From positions 1 through 64,000 of the forward strand of contig NZ_BSDJ01000016.1 in assembly GCF_027925525.1 (NCBI RefSeq): DNA of 64,000 nucleotides, read 5' to 3'. The notes beneath the pieces were generated by a model that searched no databases, had not been told where the DNA came from, and saw nothing but the letters and a program-made list of their open reading frames with translations. Below are positions 27,460 to 34,756 of the stretch, one piece after another (the stretch's first letter is position 1; the number at the start of each line of letters is the position of its first letter). Source of the stretch: Paenibacillus tyrphae. GTDB lineage: Bacteria > Bacillota > Bacilli > Paenibacillales > NBRC-103111. The position numbers were made by a program, and so were the translations under genes.

Positions 27460-28188
27460 CTATTCCGCGAACAATTTGATAGAATTGACCTTCTGCGATT
27501 TCGGGTCGATATCCAGTTTCAGCACCGCTCCGGTCGCTTTATACGTGAGAACGAAGCTGGTGTTCGAATCCGGCTTGCCGAGCGCTTTGGTAACTTCTTC
27601 AACCGGATCACCGAGCTTAAGGCCGTTCAGGCCCGGATTGACGTCGGCGCTTCGGACATCGACAAAATGCAGCTGATTTTGCTTGTCGAAGCCGACGAGG
27701 AAATCGGTGTAATCGTACACCGTAATCGGATCGGTGTCATCCTCCATGACGAATTGCTCTTTCGGTTTGCCGAATTTCTCTGTAATTTCCGCGGCGCTCG
27801 TTTTGAGCGTCAAGCCCAGCAAGGTCGGCTTGGCCTGCGTATACGGCGACTTGATTTCAATCTTCGGCTTCGTTTGCGCATTCGGCTTTGTTGCCGGAGG
27901 AGTTTGCTCGCCTTCTCCTTTGTCCTTGTCGCCCTTGTCGGCGCTTGCGAGCGATACTTTATCGGCCTGATTTCCCGCAGGCGTAGCAGGAGTAGGGACA
28001 GACGGATTCGTGATCGTCTCGTTCTGAGGCAAGGACGTCTCCGTCGGCGTAACGACCGGCGATTCCGTTTCCTTGGGCTGCACAGGCGTCGGAGCCGCCG
28101 CTTGTTTCGGTTTGCACCCCGTTGTTACCATCATCATGATCATTATAACGGACAAGATTCCGATGAAGGCTTTCTTTCTGTTCATCAT
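27460..28188 (-). CDS. Lipoprotein with two SmpA/DUF4309-like repeats
   Basis: About 242 residues. A type II signal peptide ends in 'VTTGCKP', so Cys at about residue 25 is lipidated. A Pro/Thr-rich linker follows to about residue 110, then two similar modules: 'GLTLKTSAAEITEKFGKPKEQF' and 'GLKLGDPVEEVTKALGKPDSN'. These resemble DUF4309/SmpA-type beta modules seen in Bacillales surface lipoproteins. The start at 28188 follows AAGGAAG. Function unknown. Confidence 0.8.
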   Translation of the reverse strand: MMNRKKAFIGILSVIMIMMMVTTGCKPKQAAAPTPVQPKETESPVVTPTETSLPQNETITNPSVPTPATPAGNQADKVSLASADKGDKDKGEGEQTPPATKPNAQTKPKIEIKSPYTQAKPTLLGLTLKTSAAEITEKFGKPKEQFVMEDDTDPITVYDYTDFLVGFDKQNQLHFVDVRSADVNPGLNGLKLGDPVEEVTKALGKPDSNTSFVLTYKATGAVLKLDIDPKSQKVNSIKLFAE

Positions 28189-28495
28189 GAGCTTCCTTTC
28201 CGTGTTACAATTTGGCTGTAACCTCTTTAAATCATACCGTGTACCCGGCCTCTTCACAAAGAGCAAAAAAGCCCAAATCCCCGCTGATTGCTATGAAAAT
28301 GCGGGAATTTCATTTTCAAAGCTTCATTTCCGTCCGGGCAGACATTCTTTCTTGTATTATACACATTAGACGATGTTTCGAAGCAAAAAGTTGCATCTTT
28401 GTTTCCAATTCCGTAAAAGATGGTACTTGAAACCTAGTTTGCCGTTATGTTAAGTTTTACGGGAACAGGGAAATGAAAGAGCGGAGGCGTGGAGA
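28189..28495. other. Divergent intergenic region
   Basis: 307 bases between the lipoprotein and xpt genes. A GCGGGAATTTC-type segment and TTGTATTATAC near 28350 may belong to promoters, but no clear pair was found. No purine riboswitch core is present ahead of xpt. Confidence 0.4.
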
Positions 28496-29065
28496 ATGGA
28501 ATTATTGAAACAAAAGATCAGGGAAGTGGGCGTGATCCTGTCGGATGAGGTAATCAAGCTGGATGCGATTCTCAACCATGCGGTCGATCCGGTACTGACG
28601 ACGGCCATGGGGCGGGAGTTCGCGCGTTTGTACCGCGACGAGAACGTTACGAAAATTTTAACGATCGAATCGTCCGGCATACCGATCGCATTTGCAGCCG
28701 CACAGGAGTTGAATGTTCCGCTTGTATTCGCCCGGCGCAAAAAGTCGCTCAATACCGAAACGGAAACGTACTGCGAGCGCGTGCCGTCGTTTACGAAAGG
28801 CATTGTCACCGACATTATGGTATCGAAGGAGTTTCTGGACGAAAAAGACCGCGTCGTGCTGATCGACGATTTTATCGCCAACGGCGATGCGGCACGGGGG
28901 CTGATCCGGATTATTCGCCGTTCGGGGGCCACGCTGCTCGGTCTTGGAGTCGCCGTGGAAAAATCGTTTCAAGCCGGCGGACGCACGATCCGCGAGTCCG
29001 GAATACGGGTGGAGTCGCTTGTGAAGATCACATCGCTTGCAGGCGGAGAGATCCGGTTCGAATAG
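28496..29065 (+). CDS. xpt: Xanthine phosphoribosyltransferase
   Basis: 189 residues, the exact family size. Converts xanthine and PRPP to XMP for purine salvage. The PRPP-binding loop is 'RVVLIDDFIANGDAARGL' (about residues 122-139); the 'ESSGIPIAFAAAQELNVPLVFARR' block is typical of Xpt. The ATG follows GGAGGCG. Unlike B. subtilis, no partner purine permease (pbuX) follows and no guanine riboswitch precedes it. Confidence 0.95.
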   Translation: MELLKQKIREVGVILSDEVIKLDAILNHAVDPVLTTAMGREFARLYRDENVTKILTIESSGIPIAFAAAQELNVPLVFARRKKSLNTETETYCERVPSFTKGIVTDIMVSKEFLDEKDRVVLIDDFIANGDAARGLIRIIRRSGATLLGLGVAVEKSFQAGGRTIRESGIRVESLVKITSLAGGEIRFE

Positions 29066-29203
29066 CAACATTTGTCTCGGCTTTCTGAACGCGAAGCCTT
29101 CCATCTGTCCGCTTTTTCCTTTATAATGGATCGTAGGCCGAAAAGTATGAAGTTTAATCTTCGGCCAGTTGGCGAATGACAAAGATGGGGAGGTGCTACT
29201 TGC

Positions 29204-29527
29204 ATGGGGAAAGAAATTCCGGCAGATTTTTTCGTGACCAAATTGAATGAGGCGAAAGTACACTTCGAACGTGCCCTAGATTGTAAACATACGGATTTTG
29301 ATGATCTGTATCCCTATATGATTGAGCATCCTCAATTTTTTTGGTACAAACGCTATGTGGCTTGGTCCGAGCTGCTGACCGTCGTGAAGCTTTGCAAAGA
29401 GTTGGACGTCGAGTGGGAACAGCAATTCTCGCAGCAGCAAGTGGACTACATCAACAAACGCGTCATGTCCAGCAAAGTACTCGATTATTGGTTCGAAACG
29501 AACGATACCAGAGAGCATGTAGGATAA
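29204..29527 (+). CDS. Hypothetical protein
   Basis: 107 residues, rich in aromatic and charged residues, predicted helical, with no signal peptide or membrane segment. Not recognised. A strong ribosome binding site (GGGGAGGTG) precedes the ATG, and a promoter-like TATAAT lies near 29122. It ends in a clear terminator, so it is a monocistronic gene. Confidence 0.75.
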   Translation: MGKEIPADFFVTKLNEAKVHFERALDCKHTDFDDLYPYMIEHPQFFWYKRYVAWSELLTVVKLCKELDVEWEQQFSQQQVDYINKRVMSSKVLDYWFETNDTREHVG

Positions 29528-29548
29528 CGTTGTCCCTAATCATAAGTC

Positions 29549-29592
29549 GAACCTGTACCGGGCTTGCGTCCGCAGTACAGGTTCTTTTGTTT
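29549..29592 (+). terminator. Terminator
   Basis: GAACCTGTAC (29549-29558) and GTACAGGTTC (29575-29584) form a perfect stem followed by TTTTGTTTG. Confidence 0.85.
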
Positions 29593-29623
29593 GTGAATCG
29601 GATTGCCTGCTGAGTGCCCGTTA

Positions 29624-29938
29624 TTACCGGGGCAGCACATTCATCGCTTCAATATGTTTTCTCGTATCCGGCGTGCCGAGCTCGTGCAGCATCCGGTAGA
29701 TCTCCGTCAAGTTCCAGTCGTACGCGTCGTTTTCTTTATCCGCGTGGTATTCCCGGTAAGGAATCATCGCCCGCACCGCCGTGTCCTCTTCGTTCATGGC
29801 GAGCTCCTCGAATATTTCCTGCAGCTTGTCGACTTCCTCTTCCGTTGCCTGAATTTCAAACTCGAAGTTGCCGGTCACATCTTCCGGCTCCAAAATTTCG
29901 CCGCTTCCGACGGCAATATAGTACGTTTTCTTTTCCAT
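29624..29938 (-). CDS. Hypothetical acidic protein
   Basis: 104 residues. Starts 'MEKKTYYIAVGSGEILEPED' and continues with an acidic helical part 'ATEEEVDKLQEIFEELAMNEEDTAVRAMIPYREYHADKENDAYDWNL' in outline. Probably a small cytosolic alpha/beta protein. AGAGGAGCGG precedes the ATG. Not recognised and no informative neighbour. Confidence 0.75.
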   Translation of the reverse strand: MEKKTYYIAVGSGEILEPEDVTGNFEFEIQATEEEVDKLQEIFEELAMNEEDTAVRAMIPYREYHADKENDAYDWNLTEIYRMLHELGTPDTRKHIEAMNVLPR

Positions 29939-30068
29939 GACGTATCCGCTCCTCTTATCCGTACACCTCGCTGACGCTGTTTATTGTATCCCCCAAATGA
30001 TGTATTCTTATTACATAATCGGCTGAAAAGACAAGCTTGATTTTAAAAGGAAGATTGGGGGGAATACC

Positions 30069-30296
30069 GTGATTTCAGACGAACAATTGGACAAATACCG
30101 GGTAGAAGGGACGCTATTGCGGGTCGTACGCGATGCGGACAAGGCGAACGACGTGAAAGGTGTCGTAGTCGCGTGGGACGACGATACGGTCATGATCCGC
30201 AAGCAAAACCGCCGTATCGTAAAGCTGGATCGCAGCTACCATTTCCAGCCTTTTCTGGAGCCGCGCATCGAGCTGTTTGAGGGGGGGCTGTCATGA
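30069..30296 (+). CDS. Hypothetical protein coupled to cbiZ
   Basis: 75 residues. The core 'VEGTLLRVVRDADKANDVKGVVVAWDDDTVMIRKQNRRIVKL' has alternating strands and may form a small beta barrel. The GTG start has AGATTGGGGGG upstream. Its stop overlaps the cbiZ start (ATGA), so it is translationally coupled to cobinamide salvage. Not recognised. Confidence 0.72.
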   Translation: MISDEQLDKYRVEGTLLRVVRDADKANDVKGVVVAWDDDTVMIRKQNRRIVKLDRSYHFQPFLEPRIELFEGGLS

Positions 30297-31039
30297 CTCC
30301 GGAACGGCCTGCTTCCCGCCGTTACGCGAACGAGCTGGTCTATTCGGACGTTCCGTTGGCCGGTGTCCGATTCGGCTTCGCGAACCGCGGCTATGAGAGC
30401 TATTTCCTGATCGAGAGCGAGCGGCCGCTGCGGACGTTGAATTCCTCCATGTGGGGAGAAGGGTTTGGGGAGTACCGCCGCTTAATGAACCGGCAGGTGC
30501 CCAAGCAGTATGCTTCGGACGATCCGTTGGCCGAGATGAATGCTTTTATGAAGGAAAAGGAGCTTGATCCCCAAAATACGGCAGCGCTGCTGACGGCGGC
30601 GAGTTTAGCGGATTTCGGAAACGAACATCTTCGTCTTCCCGGAGGGACGGACGTATGCGTATGGGTGACTGCAGGGCTGAGCAACAAGGCGAGAGCGGGC
30701 CAGGCATGCGACGTTTCGTCTTTGTTTCCGGGTACGATCAATACGGTGGTGGTGATCGAAGGACGCTTAACGGACGCCGCGTTCGTCAATGCCGTCATTA
30801 CTGCGACGGAAGCGAAAACGGCGGCTCTGCAGGATTTGAACATCGTTCTGGAAGAAGGAGGACAGACGGCTACCGGCACGACGACCGACGCGATTCTTAT
30901 TGCAGCAACGCAGCAAGGCGAAGCGTACCGGTATGCGGGAACGGCCACCAGGTTAGGCTATGCGGTCGGGCGAACGGTCTACGAGGCAACGAAGCGGTCC
31001 GCAGCGCAGTGCCTGAAGCGGATGGGAGGTCTGGTATGA
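30293..31039 (+). CDS. cbiZ: Adenosylcobinamide amidohydrolase CbiZ
   Basis: 248 residues. CbiZ cleaves the aminopropanol side chain of adenosylcobinamide to adenosylcobyric acid, salvaging incomplete corrinoids. Family blocks seen are 'RTLNSSMWGEGFGEYRRLMNRQV', 'VWVTAGLSNKARAG' and 'TATGTTTDAILIAATQQG'. It is usually next to corrinoid transport genes, but here it sits among small unknown genes and no B12 riboswitch was seen. Confidence 0.92.
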   Translation: MTPERPASRRYANELVYSDVPLAGVRFGFANRGYESYFLIESERPLRTLNSSMWGEGFGEYRRLMNRQVPKQYASDDPLAEMNAFMKEKELDPQNTAALLTAASLADFGNEHLRLPGGTDVCVWVTAGLSNKARAGQACDVSSLFPGTINTVVVIEGRLTDAAFVNAVITATEAKTAALQDLNIVLEEGGQTATGTTTDAILIAATQQGEAYRYAGTATRLGYAVGRTVYEATKRSAAQCLKRMGGLV

Positions 31040-31093
31040 GCACGCCCGGATTGGGTTAAGGTAACAACATCATAAACTTAAAGGGGGGAGAAG

Positions 31094-31315
31094 ATGGATC
31101 AAGATCAGCCGTATGAAGAAGCCGAGCTATTTTTGCGGCCGTATTACTTGCTGCGGATACGTTCGGAAAGCGGCGGGGCGTCAGGCGAGGTATGGCTGCG
31201 GAATAACGAAGGACATGCTGCGGATACGCATTTGTTCAACGTTCCGAGGCAGGAAAGCGCGGAGGAGCTTAAACGCTGGGCCGAGCGGGCGGTCCGGGCC
31301 TATGAGGAAGGTTGA
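31094..31315 (+). CDS. Hypothetical protein
   Basis: 73 residues, acidic, ending in a helix 'QESAEELKRWAERAVRAYEEG'. A strong GGGGGGAG site precedes the ATG. Lies 54 bases after cbiZ and could be cotranscribed. Not recognised. Confidence 0.68.
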   Translation: MDQDQPYEEAELFLRPYYLLRIRSESGGASGEVWLRNNEGHAADTHLFNVPRQESAEELKRWAERAVRAYEEG

Positions 31316-31331
31316 TGATCCGACCGCCGCA

Positions 31332-31553
31332 TTATGACCGGAAGGCGGACAGAAGCAGCAGCAGGCCAAGCGTCGCCAGGAGACTGATTGTGACGAAAAC
31401 AAGGCTGCCCAGCAAAAGCAGCAGGCCGGGGAATACGATTCCCAGAAGAAAAGCGCCGCCAACAACCCACAGCAGCGCCTTAAGCGTCAGCTTCAGCAAG
31501 CCCCACAGCGCCAAAGCGAGCAGAATGCCTCCCAAGATCTGCAGCAGCACCAT
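31332..31553 (-). CDS. Small hydrophobic membrane protein
   Basis: 73 residues, almost wholly hydrophobic with two or three membrane segments and Gly/Leu repeats ('LGGILLALALWGLLKL', 'LGIVFPGLLLLLGSLVFVTI'). The start at 31553 is set by GGAGGGATT just upstream; a longer in-frame extension to 31772 has no site and overlaps another small gene on the opposite strand. Function unknown. Confidence 0.65.
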   Translation of the reverse strand: MVLLQILGGILLALALWGLLKLTLKALLWVVGGAFLLGIVFPGLLLLLGSLVFVTISLLATLGLLLLLSAFRS

Positions 31554-31683
31554 AAGTTCAATCCCTCCTGTAGGAAAGTATATGGCGCAACGGAAAAAAC
31601 ATGTCATGCAGCCGGACAAGTCATGATCTGCCGCGATGCGGCATACAATGGGTTCTACCATAACCCCTGGGAGGCGGTGCCAT

Positions 31684-31788
31684 TTGAAGCAGGGCTCGGC
31701 ATTGAAAGGAACCGTGATCGGCGTCGTCCTGACGCTGCCGATATGGGCGGTGATCATATGGCTTGTGCGCAAATGGCTGGCCGATTAA
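31684..31788 (+). CDS. 34-residue membrane peptide
   Basis: TTG start at 31684 behind GGGAGGCGGTG. The product starts 'MKQGSALKGTVIGVVLTLP', continues through one membrane segment with several Trp, and ends in the basic tail 'VRKWLAD'. One-segment peptide with positive ends. It lies between the small membrane-protein gene and the LCP gene. Codon use and ribosome binding site support translation, but no family was recognised. Confidence 0.5.
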   Translation: MKQGSALKGTVIGVVLTLPIWAVIIWLVRKWLAD

Positions 31789-31821
31789 GCAAGCGCTTGC
31801 CTGCTTCGCAGTTCCGCTGCT

Positions 31822-32853
31822 TTAGTGCAGATTTTCACGGACCAGCTCCTTCAGCCGTTCCTTATCGGGCTCCCAGTACCAGAGAGGGGAACGAACAAGC
31901 GGATCGGCTGCTACGACGGATTTGCCGGGAATTTGCATATATTTGATGTCCTGGCCGTTCATGCCCTTGAACAGCCAGGCAAGGCTGATAAGATCGCTGT
32001 CGGTCAAGTTCGTGTCGACCAGCTCTTTTTTCGCCAGTTTCAGAAGCCCGGGCAGCTCGGTTATTTTCTCCGGCGCCAGCAGCTTCTGTACGACGGCCCG
32101 CATCACCTTCATGTGGTCCGTCTGTCTTCCGAAATCGCCATCCTCCAGCGAATACCGTTCCCGGACGAAAGCCAGTGCGGTTAAACCGTCCAAATGCCGG
32201 CTTCCCGCTTCCAGCGGCTTGTGGGTCATGGACAGCCACATGTCTTTGGGAATGTCTACGTCAATGCCTCCGATCGTATCGATAAAGGTAACGAATCCGG
32301 AGAAGTTCGTCTTCACGTAATAATGAACCGGAATCTGCAGCAAGTCGCTGACGGCTTGAATCGCCGCTTCGGTTCCCGTTTTCTTGCCGCCATCCATTTC
32401 AGCCATGAAATGCGCGTGGTTTATTTTCGTTAAGCCGATCCCGGGCAGCGGGACCCGGGTGTCCCGTGGAACGGAAATGAGATGGACCTTTTTCTCGGCA
32501 GGAACGACATGAGCGAGAAGAATGACGTCCGTACGTGCGGTTTGGCCGCTGGTCGTGTCCAATCCGAGTATTAGTGCGTTAAAGGCGGTCGATTCGTTCA
32601 GGCTTGCGGGTTGTACGGGCTTGTCGGCGGGGAGAGCCGCTGAAGCGGTTGAAGCCTCGACAGCTATCGGATCGCTCGGTAAAGACTGGGAATAGCCCGG
32701 AGGATCTGTGGTGGTGGCGGCAGAGGGTGCGGCGATAACTGGATGCGTTTTCATTTCAAAATGGCGGGCGGGCTCCAAATAACGATACAGTAGCCCGACA
32801 CCAGCCCCTGCGAATACGACAACGGTAAGCGCGTAGAGCTTCCATCGTTTCAA
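31822..32853 (-). CDS. LCP-family cell-wall phosphotransferase (LytR-CpsA-Psr)
   Basis: 343 residues. A short cytoplasmic tail and one membrane anchor (about residues 5-25) lead to an extracellular LCP domain after a Ser/Thr/Pro linker. Conserved Arg/Asp residues appear in 'GQTARTDVILLAHV', 'HLISVPRDTRVPLPG' and 'LTALAFVRERYSLEDGDFGRQTDH'. LCP enzymes attach teichoic acids or other glycopolymers to peptidoglycan. Length is normal and the gene is monocistronic on the minus strand. Confidence 0.94.
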   Translation of the reverse strand: MKRWKLYALTVVVFAGAGVGLLYRYLEPARHFEMKTHPVIAAPSAATTTDPPGYSQSLPSDPIAVEASTASAALPADKPVQPASLNESTAFNALILGLDTTSGQTARTDVILLAHVVPAEKKVHLISVPRDTRVPLPGIGLTKINHAHFMAEMDGGKKTGTEAAIQAVSDLLQIPVHYYVKTNFSGFVTFIDTIGGIDVDIPKDMWLSMTHKPLEAGSRHLDGLTALAFVRERYSLEDGDFGRQTDHMKVMRAVVQKLLAPEKITELPGLLKLAKKELVDTNLTDSDLISLAWLFKGMNGQDIKYMQIPGKSVVAADPLVRSPLWYWEPDKERLKELVRENLH

Positions 32854-32965
32854 GTGAAATCACCTGGTTTCCTATGGAGTATGATACAATACGTAACTTT
32901 ATATGGATAATTAATACAAATTGTATCATAATATGAATGGTAAAAAAATATGATGCATAAAATGT

Positions 32966-32994
32966 TTGACTTCGGACTTGAACGATGATATGAT
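32966..32994 (+). promoter_or_regulatory. Promoter of tRNA-Leu copy 1
   Basis: TTGACT (32966-32971) and TATGAT (32989-32994) with a 17-base spacer, about 58 bases before the tRNA. Confidence 0.65.
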
Positions 32995-33052
32995 ACTCCT
33001 TGTCCCCTTGAAGGAGAAGCTTCTGAGCGATTCATTCAAGGAAAGAAAATGT

Positions 33053-33136
33053 GCGGTCGTGGCGGAATTGGCAGACGCGCTAGATTCAGGTTCTAGTGGT
33101 GTAACAGCCGTGGAGGTTCGAGTCCTCTCGACCGCA
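33053..33136 (+). tRNA. tRNA-Leu(CAG), copy 1
   Basis: 84 bases. The acceptor stem pairs GCGGTCG with CGACCGC, the anticodon arm is CTAGA-TTCAGGT-TCTAG giving anticodon CAG, the long variable arm identifies a class II tRNA, and the T arm contains GGTTCGAGTCC. CCA is not encoded (TCA follows). Identical to copies at 34282 and 54596. Confidence 0.97.
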
Positions 33137-33144
33137 TCAACGCC

Positions 33145-33190
33145 AAAAAGGTCCTTAAATTACTAATAAGTAATTTAAGGACCTTTTTTT
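33145..33190. terminator. Terminator after tRNA-Leu copy 1
   Basis: AAAAAGGTCCTTAAATTACT and its complement form a 20-bp stem around AATA, followed by a T-run. Confidence 0.9.
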
Positions 33191-33320
33191 ATGCCGCATT
33201 CCTCATCTTGCGGGCCTAGCCTGCATTCCATACTTCGATGAAGAACGAAATATTCTTCGTTTACAATGACAAAGGATAACGATTCCGCGAATCAAAGTAA
33301 ACGAAGGAGGATATCGCTGC

Positions 33321-34214
33321 ATGAATACAATCAAATTTGTGCTGTTGATTGTTTTAACAACCTTTTTAATGGGCTCTTCTTTTACTGTGGGAAAATTGGG
33401 GCTGGCTTACTCGTCTCCTTTGTTATTGGCCGGATACCGCTTCATTTTGGCTGGAATTCTCATGGCGGTCTTTGTTATCGGGCTCCGAAGGCCGCATCCC
33501 GATTCGAAGCGCGTCTGGATCAGAATGCTGATTATCGGGGCGTTTCAAACGGCAGGGGTCATGGGATGCATTTTTTTGAGTCTCCGAACCATTACGGCCA
33601 GCCAGTCGTCCATTCTGACGTTTACAAATCCGCTGCTTGTGGTCATTCTGGGGACGGTTCTTCTTAAGGCCCGGTATAAGCCTTATCAATGGATAGGTGT
33701 TCTGCTGGGACTAACCGGTGTAGCTATAACATTGGGAACACAGCTGGAAGTCAAAATCGGCCTGCTTTTCGGCTTGCTCTCCTCGGTATGCTGGGCAGTG
33801 TCGACCTTACTGGTCAAACGGTGGGGAGGAACTATCGACTCGTGGGTTTTATCCGCTTATCAAATGCTCTTCGGAGGCTTGCTGCTCTTCTTGGCCAGCA
33901 TGGTTCTTGAACGGCCGTTCTTTATTGTCAACGGCCATTCCTTGGCGATTTTGCTGTGGTTAAGCGTACTGTCTTCCATTGTACAGTTTGCCGTCTGGTA
34001 TTACGTGCTGCAGAGAAGCGATCCGGGAAAAACGAGCGCGTTTTTATTTTTGGCTCCTTTTTTCGGGGTGTTAACGGGCTGGAGCGTATTGGGGGAGCCG
34101 CTGCATCCTTCGATCATAGCAGGCGGTCTGTGCATCGGATCAGGCATCTTTCTTGTCAACATGGACTTTAAACCAAGATCCGAGACAACGAAGAATAGCA
34201 GATCTAACGCTTGA
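33321..34214 (+). CDS. EamA/DMT-family transporter
   Basis: 297 residues, ten membrane segments in two EamA repeats; 'FLMGSSFTVGKLGL' begins repeat one and 'LLSSVCWAVSTLLVKRWGG' repeat two. The ATG follows AAGGAGG. It lies alone between the first two tRNA-Leu genes, so it may have been carried in or trapped by the tRNA duplication. Substrate unknown. Confidence 0.9.
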   Translation: MNTIKFVLLIVLTTFLMGSSFTVGKLGLAYSSPLLLAGYRFILAGILMAVFVIGLRRPHPDSKRVWIRMLIIGAFQTAGVMGCIFLSLRTITASQSSILTFTNPLLVVILGTVLLKARYKPYQWIGVLLGLTGVAITLGTQLEVKIGLLFGLLSSVCWAVSTLLVKRWGGTIDSWVLSAYQMLFGGLLLFLASMVLERPFFIVNGHSLAILLWLSVLSSIVQFAVWYYVLQRSDPGKTSAFLFLAPFFGVLTGWSVLGEPLHPSIIAGGLCIGSGIFLVNMDFKPRSETTKNSRSNA

Positions 34215-34239
34215 CATGGCCCAATACCCGTTATATAAT
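34211..34239 (+). promoter_or_regulatory. Promoter of tRNA-Leu copy 2
   Basis: Consensus TTGACA (34211-34216) and TATAAT (34234-34239) with a 17-base spacer. Confidence 0.85.
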
Positions 34240-34365
34240 TCCATTTGTCGGTTCGAAATTGGTCGAATCGCAGCGAAATATGCGGTCGTGGCGGAATTGG
34301 CAGACGCGCTAGATTCAGGTTCTAGTGGTGTAACAGCCGTGGAGGTTCGAGTCCTCTCGACCGCA
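34231..34365 (+). repeat. 135-bp direct repeat, left copy (tRNA-Leu copy 2)
   Basis: Runs from the -10 region through the tRNA. It matches 54545-54679 over 135 bases with four mismatches by eye, all upstream of the tRNA. Confidence 0.9.
34282..34365 (+). tRNA. tRNA-Leu(CAG), copy 2
   Basis: 84 bases, identical to copy 1 in acceptor stem, anticodon CAG, variable arm and T arm. CCA is not encoded. Followed by its own terminator. Confidence 0.97.
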
Positions 34366-34383
34366 TCAACTTAACAATGAACG

Positions 34384-34425
34384 AGCTCTTGAATCTGACC
34401 TTTTGTCGATTCGGGAGCTTTTTTT
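34384..34425 (+). terminator. Terminator after tRNA-Leu copy 2
   Basis: AGCTCTTGAATC pairs with GATTCGGGAGCT, followed by TTTTTTT. Confidence 0.8.
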
Positions 34426-34564
34426 ATACTCGGGATTTGCTGCCACCTATTGTGCCGAGCAGCGCCAATCCTGCCAACGTCGCAATAAATGTGGCGGGAA
34501 GGATGAGGAAAAGCGAAGCCAGCGTAACACCAAATATCCCGACTACGATTCTTCCTGTCTCGCC
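34424..34564 (-). pseudogene. Decayed C-terminal fragment of a BenE-like transporter
   Basis: On the minus strand about 46 codons read as two hydrophobic segments, 'GIFGVTLASLFLILPA' and 'IATLAGLALLGTIGGS', ending at TAA 34424-34426. The second block is the conserved C-terminal signature of the BenE benzoate/H+ symporter family. A stop codon lies directly upstream in frame and no start exists, so it is a remnant. It sits against tRNA-Leu copy 2, as expected at a recombination point. The rest of the gap to 34702 is AT-rich with no gene seen. Confidence 0.55.
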
Positions 34565-34701
34565 TTATCGGAATACCATGCTAGTATAGCAATAGTTGGA
34601 TTGGTTATATATATATATCCAAAAATATTATTTTTGAGCAATCCAAAAGTGTTTACCCGTTAAACAACTTGCCCCCTAGGCTTTCCCATAGGTGCTGAAA
34701 T

Positions 34702-34756
34702 AAAAAAATCCCCTCAAGTCAACTTTTTTAAGAGTTGATTTGAAGGGGATTTTTTT
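34702..34756. terminator. Bidirectional terminator downstream of the MocR gene
   Basis: AAAAAAATCCCCTCAA and TTGAAGGGGATTTTTTT with an inner GTCAACTTT/AGAGTTGAT helix. Confidence 0.9.

Noticed and set aside
28360-28495. Purine riboswitch upstream of xpt
   Set aside because: Expected from B. subtilis, but the conserved aptamer core is not present.
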